Assembly (NCBI GenBank): GCA_023451375.1
Contig: JAEXZS010000019.1
Location: forward strand, 1 to 31,120
Direction of reading: 5' to 3'
Source of the DNA: Pseudomonadota bacterium
GTDB lineage: Bacteria; Pseudomonadota; Alphaproteobacteria; Caulobacterales; Caulobacteraceae
Length of the DNA: 31,120 bases
A program made the position numbers and the translations under genes. Shown piece after piece: positions 1-10,426 of the stretch. The stretch's first letter is position 1. Each line of letters opens with the position of its first letter. Under the pieces are notes generated by a model. That model was not told where the DNA came from. It ran no database searches and saw nothing but the letters and a program-made list of their open reading frames with translations.

Positions 1-632
1 CCCCCGTGCGCCGAGTGCGGCCTGACGTGGTTGTAGTCGATGCGCCAGCGCTCGATGACGGCGCGGGCCTCGGCCAGGGTGGCGAAGACCTCCTCGTTCA
101 AGCACTCGTCGCGGAGCCTGCCGTTGAAGCTTTCGACGAAGCCGTTCTGCTGCGGCTTGCCTGGCGCGATGTAATGCCAGGCCACACCGGTGCGGTTGGT
201 CCATTCGAGGATCGCCCTGCTGGTCATCTCGGTCCCGTTGTGGCTTCGCCGACCTTCGGTTCGCTGACGATCATGGCCGGGCGTCCGCGTCGGGCGATCA
301 GCCGATCCAGTTCCCGGGCCATGCGCTGGCTACCGATCGAGGTGTCGACCACCAGAGCCAGGGCCTCGCGCGTGAAGTCGTCCACGATGCACAGGATGCG
401 GAAGCGTCGGCCCACGACAGACTGTCGGCCACGAAGTCGGGGCTCCAGCGCTGGTTGGGCCCATCCGGCAGGGCCATGGGCGCACGGGTCCCGGCGGCGC
501 GCTTGCGGCCCCGTCGTCTCCGCACCGCCAGGCCTTCCTCCCGATAGAGCCGGAATAGCCGTTTCTTGTTCATGCTGACGCCCTCCCGTTGCAGCAGGAT
601 GCCCAAGCGCCGATAGCCGAAGGGGGCACGTC
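1..632 (-). pseudogene. Broken IS3-family transposase (OrfB, DDE integrase core)
   Basis: Read on the minus strand, the pieces give GYRRLGILLQREGV and MNKKRLFRLYREEGL (the HTH_21-type segment of IS3-family OrfB), then GRRFRILCIVDDFTREALAL, NGTEMTSRAILEW, GKPQQNGFVESFNGRLRDE and YNHVRPHSA. These belong to the rve integrase core of IS3 elements, probably the IS407 group. Two lesions break the frame. One G appears lost at about 411-416 (SLSW to GRRF), and about 20 extra bases lie at about 243-263, where the family has SDNGTE and this copy reads SEPKVGEA. Homology stops at about 632 with an in-frame stop just beyond, so the 5' part is missing. The 3' end runs off the window. It is a dead remnant and marks the left side as a region of past insertion. 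Confidence 0.88.
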
Positions 633-852
633 AGCTTCCCTGCCGTTGCGGCTCTCGACGCAGGTTGAGCGCTAACGGTCTAGTTCAGGCGCAGGTCGAC
701 TGGACCGTCTTCGCCTGCCGACCATGGGAAGCTATCCACGTGTGAGCTCGCCGAGCTTGCACGCCATGCGGACGCCGGCTGAGCTGTGCACTGGCGAACC
801 TGCTGGCATGAGTGCTAATTGCGACAACGCATTGGCCAGCGGGGAGAGACCT

Positions 853-1839
853 GTGACGTCCAAATCAGCTGTGGTCATCATAACAGATGATGGTTTTCTG
901 CTTCCTTCTGTTGTGCTCGCTGCGAGCATCGCCCGGGAGCCGAAGTATCAGCATCTATGCGATGTGCTCGTGTTCGTGCTGGATGTGCCTGGTGAGCGGC
1001 TCGACGATCTGCGGCGTCACTTTTCGACGGAAGCCTTAAGCTTCCATGCGGTGTCGTCACAGGCGCTACGGCTTCCATTGGGATCTGCAAACTTCTCCGG
1101 TCACGTTCCGGTTGCAGCGCTTGCACGGCTAGTGATGAGTGAGTTCGTCCCTACGCAGTACGAGAATCTGATCTATCTCGATGGGGATGTCAGCCTTGCG
1201 GGAGACATCTCACCCCTGCTGGCGGCTCGTCTGCCGCGCGGGGCAGTGGCGGCCGCAGCCGAGAACTTCATTTTGCACGAGGATGCAGACGGGCATTTGC
1301 CAGGATGGCTGCGCACAATCCTTGATGAGGTGGGGCTCACTCGCGCCCGAGATTACTTCAATTCGGGCGTCATGGCCTTTCGAGCAGACACCTGGCGTGA
1401 TGTCGGCCCCCAAGCGATGGACTACTATAGAGAGAACGAGGCGAGATGCCGCCATCACGATCAGTCAGCACTGAATGCGGTGCTCGGCGGGGAGTGGCTG
1501 CGGCTAGGACTGAGCTACAACTTCCAATCTTTTTTTGTACCGGTTGTGACAGCCGACACGATCAGCAAGAGACTGCTGCATTTCTCGAGCAGCCCTAAGC
1601 CTTGGACGTCTGCCGCATCGCCTTGGGACCCTCGACTTGGGGCGCCGTATCGACGTCTAGCATCGGAACATGCCGCGCTGTTCCCAAAAGAAGCGGCCGC
1701 CTATGGGGGTGCGCTGCTTCACGATCGCGTTCCGGGCCTGAGAAGGTTGAAACGTTGGGCTCGGCACCTCGTGGATGGCAGGCACAAAGGAGCGAATCTC
1801 CGTCGATACTTGCAGCAGGAGGAGTTCTTCCTCAACTAG
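853..1839 (+). CDS. Glycosyltransferase family 8 protein
   Basis: Retaining glycosyltransferase with a GT-A fold, GT8 type, probably adding a sugar to a lipopolysaccharide or exopolysaccharide acceptor at the cytoplasmic side of the membrane. With the chosen start (328 aa) it shows an N-terminal beta strand SAVVIITDDGFLLPS, the metal-binding DxD as YLDGDVSL (D110, D112), FNSGVMAF at 169-176, HHDQSALNAVL at 201-211 and LLHFSSSPKPW at 241-251; the last three are typical of GT8. I prefer the GTG at 853 because GGGGAGAGA lies directly upstream. ATGs at 724 and 808 are in frame, but the added residues resemble nothing in the family. The gene looks lower in GC than the glm block, which suggests acquisition. 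Donor and acceptor sugars cannot be told. Confidence 0.85.
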   Translation: MTSKSAVVIITDDGFLLPSVVLAASIAREPKYQHLCDVLVFVLDVPGERLDDLRRHFSTEALSFHAVSSQALRLPLGSANFSGHVPVAALARLVMSEFVPTQYENLIYLDGDVSLAGDISPLLAARLPRGAVAAAAENFILHEDADGHLPGWLRTILDEVGLTRARDYFNSGVMAFRADTWRDVGPQAMDYYRENEARCRHHDQSALNAVLGGEWLRLGLSYNFQSFFVPVVTADTISKRLLHFSSSPKPWTSAASPWDPRLGAPYRRLASEHAALFPKEAAAYGGALLHDRVPGLRRLKRWARHLVDGRHKGANLRRYLQQEEFFLN

Positions 1840-2022
1840 CATCTTGAGACGGCAGAGCCAGATTGCCGCCGTCGCGTCGAACGTCACTGGACTGCCCGCG
1901 ACGGGTGTAACATCAGCCGCGGGAGTATCTGATTGAGCATAGGCGTGGGCGCCGCGGACTGGTAAACTGCCAGTAGGCGCTGCTTGAGCGGTGCGTCCTC
2001 ATTTGATCTGTCGGAGGAGCCT

Positions 2023-2859
2023 ATGCAGTCCCGACCTTGGCGGTTGATCGCCGCGACCATCCTTCTATCGGCGACCCCGTCATTCAGCATTGATGAGCTT
2101 GCGCGCGCCGAAGTTCCCATGAGGGGCGTTTCCGAACAGCTTTTCACCAGAACCTATGCGTTGATCACGCGAGACGGTTCTTCGTCCGCCATCAACCCCG
2201 TGGACGCTTGCGCTACGACCGATCGCGTCTTGGCTAGTGATCGGCCCGCGCTCCCGAGGATCCAAGGCCCGCTTACTCTTCATGGGTGGGATAATCCTTG
2301 GTCGCTTAACACCTTCAAAAAGGACCTTTATTGGTTCCTGCCCGGAAACGTGAACCTTCTCCATGGCGCTCTGGTCTTCACCGTAACCGAGGGGGCATCC
2401 GGGCAAGCCCAAACTCATGAGAACCAAAAGTCCGCCGGGGCGCTTTTCGAGATCGACGCCACCACGGCCCGCGGGGTCGCTGGGCTGGTGCAATCGCCGC
2501 TTTATCTCTTCGGTGACGATGCCCACGAGGTCGATTTCGAGATTCTGGGAGACAAGGGCCTTCAGCTCGCCATTCACACGAAGGAGCGCTTCAACGCGTA
2601 CCAGAAGCTGATTCCAGGCGACTTCTCGGGGCGCCGCCGATACGCCATAGAATACCGAGCAAACACGTCTGTGATCTGGTTCGTGGATGGACGTCAGGTC
2701 GGCTGCGCCACCCCTCAGGACACAGGCGGCATTTTCCCTCGCAACCCCCTCAAGCCGTTCGTGGAAACCTGGCCGACGGCGAACGCCAGTTGGGCGGGCA
2801 CCTGGACCTTCACCCCGTCCACCATGATTGTGCACGGCTATCGGCGCACGCTTCTCTGA
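2023..2859 (+). CDS. Secreted GH16-like (concanavalin-fold) protein
   Basis: Exported 278-aa protein with a signal peptide (MQSRPWRLIAATILLSATPSFS). It has the glycoside hydrolase 16 active-site pattern ExDxE in HEVDFEILG (E169 nucleophile, D171, E173 acid/base by family rule). It also has the beta-strand segments YAIEYRANTSVIWFVDGRQVG and WAGTWTFTPSTMIVHGYRRTLL, typical of GH16 jelly rolls. GH16 enzymes cleave or transfer beta-1,3 or beta-1,4 glucans and galactans. Next to a GT8 gene it probably trims or anchors a secreted polysaccharide. The start at ATG 2023 is preceded by GGAGGA at the right distance; the TTG at 1984 is less likely. Substrate is unknown. Confidence 0.75.
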   Translation: MQSRPWRLIAATILLSATPSFSIDELARAEVPMRGVSEQLFTRTYALITRDGSSSAINPVDACATTDRVLASDRPALPRIQGPLTLHGWDNPWSLNTFKKDLYWFLPGNVNLLHGALVFTVTEGASGQAQTHENQKSAGALFEIDATTARGVAGLVQSPLYLFGDDAHEVDFEILGDKGLQLAIHTKERFNAYQKLIPGDFSGRRRYAIEYRANTSVIWFVDGRQVGCATPQDTGGIFPRNPLKPFVETWPTANASWAGTWTFTPSTMIVHGYRRTLL

Positions 2860-3608
2860 GGGCTTAGTTCAGACCCAGACTTCGGCAGCAGTAGGTGCGG
2901 AGAAGATGTATGCCGAAGCGTGACGCTCCCGGCGGCCTTCCCATCGCACTTCACCTCGTCACAACTGTCCACGCCCTCTGGCACGGCGAAGGTAGGGCAG
3001 TAGGCGCTGCGCGTAGAACTTCACCGAACCCGCGACCACGAGGATCGCAGGCCGCCGGAGCAGGAACAACTAGGCGGTTTCGGAACAGAACCGCACTGGC
3101 GCTCGCCGTGATCGCCTGCGGTGAGCGAACACGCGCAGGCGCGTCGATGCGAAGCCGGCGGCAGCTTTGCATCAGCGAGGCCCTGCCGCGCCGATTGTCT
3201 CACCTGGAGAGTACGCCTAGCATCGTCGGCCGTCAGGGCTGCTCACCTATCTGGCGCCGAGCGCATACAGGAACGCCGAACAAGCAGGTCGCGAATGATC
3301 CTCGCGATGAGCATCAAAGGCCATGAGCGGCAGTGTCTGGTTCCGCGAGTACGTGAAGAGAGCGGGCACTTCGACTTAGCCTGTCGCCGGCGAAGCGATG
3401 AGCGTCAGACCGGCTATAGCGTAGCTTCCATTGTGCAGTCTCGCTCCGGTTGCGGACTCCCCGTGGCGGAAAACCGCCTGCCTGAGCTGCCTTGGCAGGT
3501 GCGTGGGGCGATGCGCGTCTATTGGCGGATCAGAAAGCGCTTAGCGGCGGGTCGAATGAACCAATCCCGCCAACCGTCGCTTCCATCAGACTTCTGCTGG
3601 AGGGACGA
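2860..3608. other. Stretch of about 750 bp with no credible gene
   Basis: Open frames exist on both strands (for example 2895-3326 and 3121-3675 plus, 2951-3172 minus), but their translations are Arg/Ser-rich, lack recognisable motifs and overlap one another in conflicting frames. No tRNA, inverted-repeat pair or terminator was found by eye. It may be decayed DNA left by earlier insertions, given the IS3 remnant nearby. Confidence 0.5.
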
Positions 3609-3872
3609 TTGCCGCGTTATTTCTTCCACACTCAGAATGGAGATCGCATTCGCGACGATCAGGGCGAGGAGTTAGCCGGCCTGGACGCCGCGCGTAATGA
3701 GGCGCTGACGGTTCTGGGGGAAATCCTCCGCTACCGCGGCAGGGCGTTCTGGACGACGGGTTCGTTCAGCGTCATCGTCACCGACGCCGAGGGCGGCGTA
3801 GCCTTCAGCATCACGGCCCAAGCGTCCGATGCCGCGCCGAAGGGCTGGTCCCTTTCGAAGGCCGGCGGATAA
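3609..3872 (+). CDS. Small DUF6894-type protein
   Basis: A 87-aa protein starting LPRYFFHTQNGDRIRDDQGEE and continuing LAGLDAARNEALTVLGEILR, the pattern of the DUF6894 family common in Brevundimonas, Caulobacter and rhizobia (xPRYFFH, then D-x-G-x-E-L, then A-x-x-EA). The function of the family is unknown. I chose the TTG at 3609 because GGAGGG lies five bases upstream and family members begin exactly at this PRYFF motif. The longer open frame from 3492 adds unrelated residues. It stands alone, with no gene close on either side in the same strand until 4012. Confidence 0.65.
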   Translation: MPRYFFHTQNGDRIRDDQGEELAGLDAARNEALTVLGEILRYRGRAFWTTGSFSVIVTDAEGGVAFSITAQASDAAPKGWSLSKAGG

Positions 3873-4634
3873 AACGCCGTCACCGAGGATTGGGGTCGCC
3901 CGGCGAAACTGGCCGAGTTCGACGCTCACCTAGCCGCGCCTTCAGCGGCAACCCGCCTGACCCCTAATGCATGTTATCGCATGCCGTCTCGAATGCGGGA
4001 CAGCAGGGGGCATGACGTCTTCCAACCTCGCGCAAGCCCTGCTGTCGCAACTGGCCGTTCGCGGCTTCGATCCCGAGGAGGGCGTCGCGATCCCACCGGG
4101 ACGCGCCGTCGAGCCTACTCGTGACGCCGAGACCGTCGTGACGCTGGTCTTCGACGGCGTGGTGGCGCGCCGCTATGGAGCCGAGGGCGTGTCCATGGGG
4201 TTGGCCGGGCCGGGCGAGGCGATCTGCTTGGACATCGGCGGCATCGGTCCGGTCGAGAACGGGCTTTGGCTGACGGCGGGTCGCCAGATCCAGATCCCGC
4301 TACGACATCTAGTTGAGCGACTGGACGCGACGGCGTTGAATGAATTCCAGATCGCGGACCTTCATCTGAAGACGGCGGCCCTGCGGACGGAGGTTCTGCG
4401 TCGCGCCCGTCTGAACCTGAGCCAGCGGGTCGCCGCCCTGCTTCTGGACGTTCACGACCGCAGCCGCGCAAGGTCCGTCGGCCTGCGCCAGAGCGACCTG
4501 GCGGAACTGCTTTCCGTTCGTCGCGCGGGCGTCTCCACCGCCTGCGGCGAACTTCAGGCGGCGGGCGCGCTGCGCGTAAGGCGGGGCGCGATTGAGCTGG
4601 TCGACATCGCCGCTCTGCGGGCGGCGGCGGCGCC

Positions 4635-6449
<1,815 letters not shown>

Positions 6450-6604
6450 GGGCAAGCTCCAAAAATGGGATCAAGGGACCGCTTTGCACTGGCGGCGATC
6501 TGGGACTAAGCCAAGCATCAAGCCCCGACGGCCGTCTAAGCAATCTTAAGACGGATCGCATCTGAATTGGGGTTTCGGATGATTTCCCGAACGAGGACAG
6601 CGCC

Positions 6605-7954
6605 GTGGGCGACAGAAAATATTTCGGCACCGACGGCATCCGCGGCCGCGCCAACATCCATCCCATGACCGCCGAGGTCGCCCTGCGCGTCGGCCTGGCC
6701 GCCGGCAAGCTGTTTCGCACGGACGACGATCGGCGCCACCTGGTGGTGATCGGCAAGGACACCCGCCTGTCGGGCTACACCATCGAGCCCGCGCTGGTGG
6801 CCGGCTTCGCCTCCGTCGGCATGGACGTGCGCACCTTCGGTCCTGTGCCTACGCCGGGCGTCGCCATGCTGACCCGCTCGATGCGGGCCGATCTGGGGGT
6901 GATGATTTCCGCGTCGCACAACGACTACGCGGACAACGGCATCAAGCTGTTCGGCCCCGACGGCTATAAGCTCTCGGACGAGATCGAGCTGAAGATCGAA
7001 GCCATGATGGACGAGGGCCTGGATCAGGACCTCGCCCAGTCGCACAAGCTGGGCCGCGTGAAGCGGATCGACGACGCCCAGGCCCGCTACATCGAGATCG
7101 CCAAACAGGCCTTCCCCAAGCGCCTTAGCCTGCAGGGCCTCCGCATCGCCGTCGATTGCGCCAACGGCGCCGGCTACAAGGTCGCCCCGACGACGCTCTA
7201 CGAATTGGGGGCGGAGGTCTGCTCGGTCGGCGTGTCGCCCGACGGCCTGAATATCAACGCCGACTGCGGTTCAACCCACCCTGAGACGCTTGCCGAAGCG
7301 GTCAAACGCTATCGCGCCGACATCGGCATCGCCCTGGACGGCGACGCAGACCGGGTCATCATCTGCGACGAGAAGGGCCAGGTGGTGGACGGAGACCAGA
7401 TCATGGCCTTGGTGGGCCTGGACTGGGCTCGACGCGGTCGACTCGCCGGCGGCGGCGTGGTCGCCACGGTCATGTCCAACCTCGGCCTCGAGCGGCGGCT
7501 CAAGGCCGAGGGCCTGAGCCTGGAGCGCACCAAGGTCGGCGATCGATACGTCATGGAACGGATGCGCGAAGGCGGCTTCAACATCGGCGGCGAGCAGTCC
7601 GGCCACATCATCCTGCACGACCATGCCACCACGGGCGACGGTCTGATGGCGGCGCTGCAGGTGCTGGCGGTGCTGGTGGAATCCGGCAAGCCGATGAGCG
7701 AACTGGCCCGCCAGTTCGAGCCTGTGCCGCAAAAGCTGGAGAACGTCCGCTACGCCGCCGGCCGTCCGCTGGAGAGCGAAACGGTCAAGGCCGCCATCGC
7801 CGACGGAGAGGCGGCGCTGAACGGAACCGGCCGCCTGCTGGTTCGCCCTTCCGGCACCGAGAAGCTGATCCGGGTCATGGCTGAGGGCGACGACGAGGGT
7901 CTGGTGCGGCGCGTGGTCTCGGATGTGTCGGCCGCGGTGCGCGCGGCCGGCTAG
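6605..7954 (+). CDS. glmM: Phosphoglucosamine mutase
   Basis: Converts glucosamine-6-phosphate to glucosamine-1-phosphate, the step after GlmS. The 449-aa length is usual. It starts YFGTDGIRGRAN, has the phosphoserine loop GVMISASHNDYADNGIK (Ser104), the Mg-binding loop IALDGDADRVI, the sugar-binding GGEQSGHII and the phosphate-binding RPSGTEKLIRVMAEG. The start is GTG at 6605, with GAGGA upstream. Divergent placement from glmS puts two consecutive pathway steps on a shared promoter region (6450-6604). It is the last core gene before the conjugation module, whose last gene converges on it 30 bp away. Confidence 0.97.
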   Translation: MGDRKYFGTDGIRGRANIHPMTAEVALRVGLAAGKLFRTDDDRRHLVVIGKDTRLSGYTIEPALVAGFASVGMDVRTFGPVPTPGVAMLTRSMRADLGVMISASHNDYADNGIKLFGPDGYKLSDEIELKIEAMMDEGLDQDLAQSHKLGRVKRIDDAQARYIEIAKQAFPKRLSLQGLRIAVDCANGAGYKVAPTTLYELGAEVCSVGVSPDGLNINADCGSTHPETLAEAVKRYRADIGIALDGDADRVIICDEKGQVVDGDQIMALVGLDWARRGRLAGGGVVATVMSNLGLERRLKAEGLSLERTKVGDRYVMERMREGGFNIGGEQSGHIILHDHATTGDGLMAALQVLAVLVESGKPMSELARQFEPVPQKLENVRYAAGRPLESETVKAAIADGEAALNGTGRLLVRPSGTEKLIRVMAEGDDEGLVRRVVSDVSAAVRAAG

Positions 7955-7984
7955 CGGCCAGCTAGCGTCGTTCAACGCTCTCGG

Positions 7985-8263
7985 TCATCGGCGCGGTCGG
8001 GCCTGAGCGGCCGCGGGCGCGGCGGTTCTGACATCTCCGATCTGGCGTCGCGCCCATTCGAGGAGACGCTGGCGGGGATAGTGGGGCCGAGAACGCACAT
8101 GCCGGCACGGCGGCCCGTCGCCGCCAGCCGACCACAACCGGGCCAGAGTCGCCGGACGCATGGGAAGACCGAGTTGCGCCAGCAGGGCTGAGGCTTCCGC
8201 CCGAGTGAGAAGATCGTCCTCCTCCTCAAGCCCCAAGGCGCGAACCTGATCGCGGCGGATCAC
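7985..8263 (-). CDS. Small putative HTH (excisionase/AlpA-like) protein
   Basis: A 92-aa protein not recognised with certainty. The segment LLTRAEASALLAQLGLPMRPATLARLWSAGGDGPP, followed by YPRQRLLEWARRQIG, has the spacing of the HTH_17 (MerR/excisionase-like) fold: a helix, a turn, a hydrophobic-Gly-basic wing and a final helix. The C-terminus is Ala/Pro/Arg-rich. Start GTG 8263 overlaps the stop of the transglycosylase gene (GTGA), so it is translationally coupled at the end of the trb operon. A role in regulating or excising the element is only a guess; it may equally be a structural accessory protein. Confidence 0.55.
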   Translation of the reverse strand: MIRRDQVRALGLEEEDDLLTRAEASALLAQLGLPMRPATLARLWSAGGDGPPCRHVRSRPHYPRQRLLEWARRQIGDVRTAAPAAAQARPRR

Positions 8264-8856
8264 AGAGACGCCTCGAGCGGCAGGCAGTCCCTCGTGCTGC
8301 GGACCTTGCGCCCGGCGGTCAGGGCCAGATAGCAGTTCAGCACCGCCTCAACGTACGACTCAGTTTCGGGAATGCGTGGGATGCGTCCCAGCTTGGCTAC
8401 GCGAGCCGGGCCGGCGTTATATGCAGCCAAGGCTAGCCTAACGTCTTGAAAGCGTACAAGTTGTCGGGCGAGATAGTCAGCGCCGCCGAGGATGTTCTGC
8501 GCCGGATCAAAGCGGTCCCGAACACCGAGCTCCGCAGCCGTCAGCGGCATGAGCTGCATCAGGCCCGCCGCGCCCGCCGGAGAAACCGAGGCGGGTAAAT
8601 AGCGGGATTCCACGACGATTACGGCATGCAGCAGCTTAGCGTCGACGCCATAGCGGTCAGCCGCCTGTGCGACCGCAGCATCGAACGGCTGATCGAGATT
8701 CGGCAGGCGAGCATCCGCTATAGAGACCTCCGCCTCGGCCGGCGGCCGGCCGAGGAGATCGCCGCCCGCTCCGCTCCAGTCGACGTTCTGTCCTTGCGCG
8801 GCCCCGCTGACCGACCCGGCCAGAAGTCCGACAAGAGCTCGCACCCACCTCACCAT
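8260..8856 (-). CDS. Lytic transglycosylase of the conjugation system (VirB1-like)
   Basis: Exported SLT-family murein transglycosylase of 198 aa that would locally open peptidoglycan for assembly of the Trb secretion channel. It has a hydrophobic signal (MVRWVRALVGLLAGSVSGAAQG), the catalytic Glu83 in HAVIVVESRY, GAAGLMQLMP at 96-104 and LAAYNAGPARV at 143-153, the usual SLT motifs. Start ATG 8856 has GGAGG eight bases upstream; the longer open frame back to 9129 is only read-through inside traF. It overlaps the traF 3' end by 7 bp. Cys175 and Cys191 in the C-terminal tail could form a disulfide. Confidence 0.88.
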   Translation of the reverse strand: MVRWVRALVGLLAGSVSGAAQGQNVDWSGAGGDLLGRPPAEAEVSIADARLPNLDQPFDAAVAQAADRYGVDAKLLHAVIVVESRYLPASVSPAGAAGLMQLMPLTAAELGVRDRFDPAQNILGGADYLARQLVRFQDVRLALAAYNAGPARVAKLGRIPRIPETESYVEAVLNCYLALTAGRKVRSTRDCLPLEASL

Positions 8857-9341
8857 CTCACCCCCTCCTGATAAACAGCCTCGATGTCGCTCATCCGAAC
8901 GGGCCCGAAATAGCGGCTGTCGAAGCTGCTCGACGACGTCCCGAGCAGGAACACCTCGTCCTGTGAAAGCTCTCGGCAGCCCGACCAACGGGGGAGCGGC
9001 CGACCTCTTCGATCGTGATGGAGGACGGGCGTCTTTCCTTGCGGGGTGAGGACCGCGCCCGTTTCGGCGCACACCCGCTCGCCGCCGACCGCGGCCACGC
9101 GCTTCAGGAGCGGCAGGCCGTCGGGCCAACCCAGGTCGGCGAGGTAGGCGCGTCCAGCGCCGGGCGGCAAGACCGCGACCACAGCGCCTGCACGCACTGT
9201 CTGGTCGACGGATCGCACATAGAGGCCGCGCGGCAGGCTTGGGCTCTCATTGATGAGAAAGGGGTGCGGGACGGCGTGAGCCGCAACGGCGAGGATGATC
9301 AGCGGCCCCGCTATGAGCATCGTCCTGCGCGTCAGGGTCAT
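8850..9341 (-). CDS. traF: Conjugative transfer signal peptidase TraF (S26)
   Basis: Inner-membrane serine peptidase of the TraF/S26C family, 163 aa. In RP4, TraF matures and cyclises the TrbC pilin; the trbC gene here makes the same role likely. It has an N-terminal membrane anchor (MLIAGPLIILAVAAHAV), then NESPSLPRGLYV, in which Ser35 aligns with the catalytic Ser before PRG. LLKRVAAVGGE supplies Lys80 as the general base, and FDSRYFGPV is near the C-terminus. The start overlaps the trbI stop by ATGA. Confidence 0.9.
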   Translation of the reverse strand: MTLTRRTMLIAGPLIILAVAAHAVPHPFLINESPSLPRGLYVRSVDQTVRAGAVVAVLPPGAGRAYLADLGWPDGLPLLKRVAAVGGERVCAETGAVLTPQGKTPVLHHDRRGRPLPRWSGCRELSQDEVFLLGTSSSSFDSRYFGPVRMSDIEAVYQEGVRW

Positions 9342-10426
9342 GGCGCGAACGGCTCCAGCACCAGATCGCGGGTGATCAGCACCCGCACAGGCGCTCCGGC
9401 GGAGAGTTGGATGGAGGGGCGGACCTGGAGCTCCCGGTCGATCACTCGTCCGCCCACCTGGGCCGCCTCGATGGAGGCGGCGTCTCCCGCGTCGCCGATC
9501 CAGCCGCCGGGATCATTGTCTCGTGCGGCCTGCCCCAGCGCCGTCACAGCGCCGCCCAGCACGGCGGCGAGCAACATCGATCCCGTACGGCGCCGCACTC
9601 GACCTTCAACGCCGACGGCGCCGTAGGCGTCTACGCCAGGCTCGCCCTCCAGCATGAGGCTCTTGCCGTTCGGCAGGACAATCCGGTCCCAGATGAGATA
9701 GGCTCTACCCTCGCCATGACGCCCGTCTCCCTCATGGCGTCCGATCAGGCGCGCTCCGGCTGGGACGAGAAGATGGCGTCCGCTGACGGTGTCGAACACG
9801 GGCTGGGAGACGACGGCCACCACCGGCCCCGGCCGCGCGGTGTCGACTGCGGTCAGCATCAGCGCCGGCAGGACCGTACCCGCCTTGACCTCATAGGGCG
9901 AACGCGGCGCCTGCAACCGGTTCTCGTTCCACCCGGATGCGGATCGGTCGGCGGCGACAACCTGGGACGCTGCGGCGGGCGCGTGGTCTTCGAAGAAGAG
10001 CCCAGATCGGAGCGCCAATGCGCGAGCGTCGATCCGGGCCGGGGCCTCACGACGCGGGGGCCGCCGCGCGTCCGGCGGCGTTCGACGCGTCGCGGGCGCT
10101 TCTGAGGTCTCGGCGGCGGACCCAGGCTCCGGCGGCTGAATGGAGCGAGGCTCGGGGAGACGATCGTAGGTCGTCGGCTGACCGGTAACCGATTCGCTCG
10201 GCCGCACCTCGGTCGAGACCGCGGCGTCTGGATCATGGCCTTGCTGACGTCGATCGCGCAACTCCGGCTCGACGACGAAGGTCCAGGCCAAGGCTCCGGC
10301 CAGCAGAAGACCTGCCGCGACCGCCCCTCCGCGCACGACGCCAGCGCGCATGCGCAAGGCGTCGGGCGGTTTCGCCTTGGCATTCAGCGGCTCGACCGGC
10401 TCGTGCGTGGAGGGGGCGTCGCTCAT
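9338..10426 (-). CDS. trbI: Conjugal transfer protein TrbI (VirB10-like)
   Basis: Channel scaffold spanning the inner membrane, periplasm and outer-membrane core of the P-type secretion system, 362 aa. It has a short cytoplasmic N-terminus, one membrane helix (GAVAAGLLLAGALAWTFVV, about 33-51), a long Pro/Arg-rich linker and a VirB10 C-terminal domain (YEVKAGTVLPALMLTAVDTARPGPVVAVVSQPVFD, LLVPAGARLIG, RAYLIWDRIVLPNG, GAPVRVLITRDLVL). It couples to trbG by an ATGA overlap and to traF in the same way. Confidence 0.93.
   Translation of the reverse strand: MSDAPSTHEPVEPLNAKAKPPDALRMRAGVVRGGAVAAGLLLAGALAWTFVVEPELRDRRQQGHDPDAAVSTEVRPSESVTGQPTTYDRLPEPRSIQPPEPGSAAETSEAPATRRTPPDARRPPRREAPARIDARALALRSGLFFEDHAPAAASQVVAADRSASGWNENRLQAPRSPYEVKAGTVLPALMLTAVDTARPGPVVAVVSQPVFDTVSGRHLLVPAGARLIGRHEGDGRHGEGRAYLIWDRIVLPNGKSLMLEGEPGVDAYGAVGVEGRVRRRTGSMLLAAVLGGAVTALGQAARDNDPGGWIGDAGDAASIEAAQVGGRVIDRELQVRPSIQLSAGAPVRVLITRDLVLEPFAP

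Noticed and set aside
2080..2835. 251-aa minus-strand frame over the GH16-like gene
   Set aside because: The plus-strand product has a signal peptide, a ribosome site and the ExDxE motif; the minus frame has none.
6450..6604. glmS ribozyme or riboswitch upstream of glmS
   Set aside because: No glmS-ribozyme core was recognisable, and this class is known mainly from Firmicutes.
7935..7970. Terminator hairpin after glmM from repeated GCTAGC
   Set aside because: The repeat unit is itself palindromic, overlaps the stop codon and has no T run.
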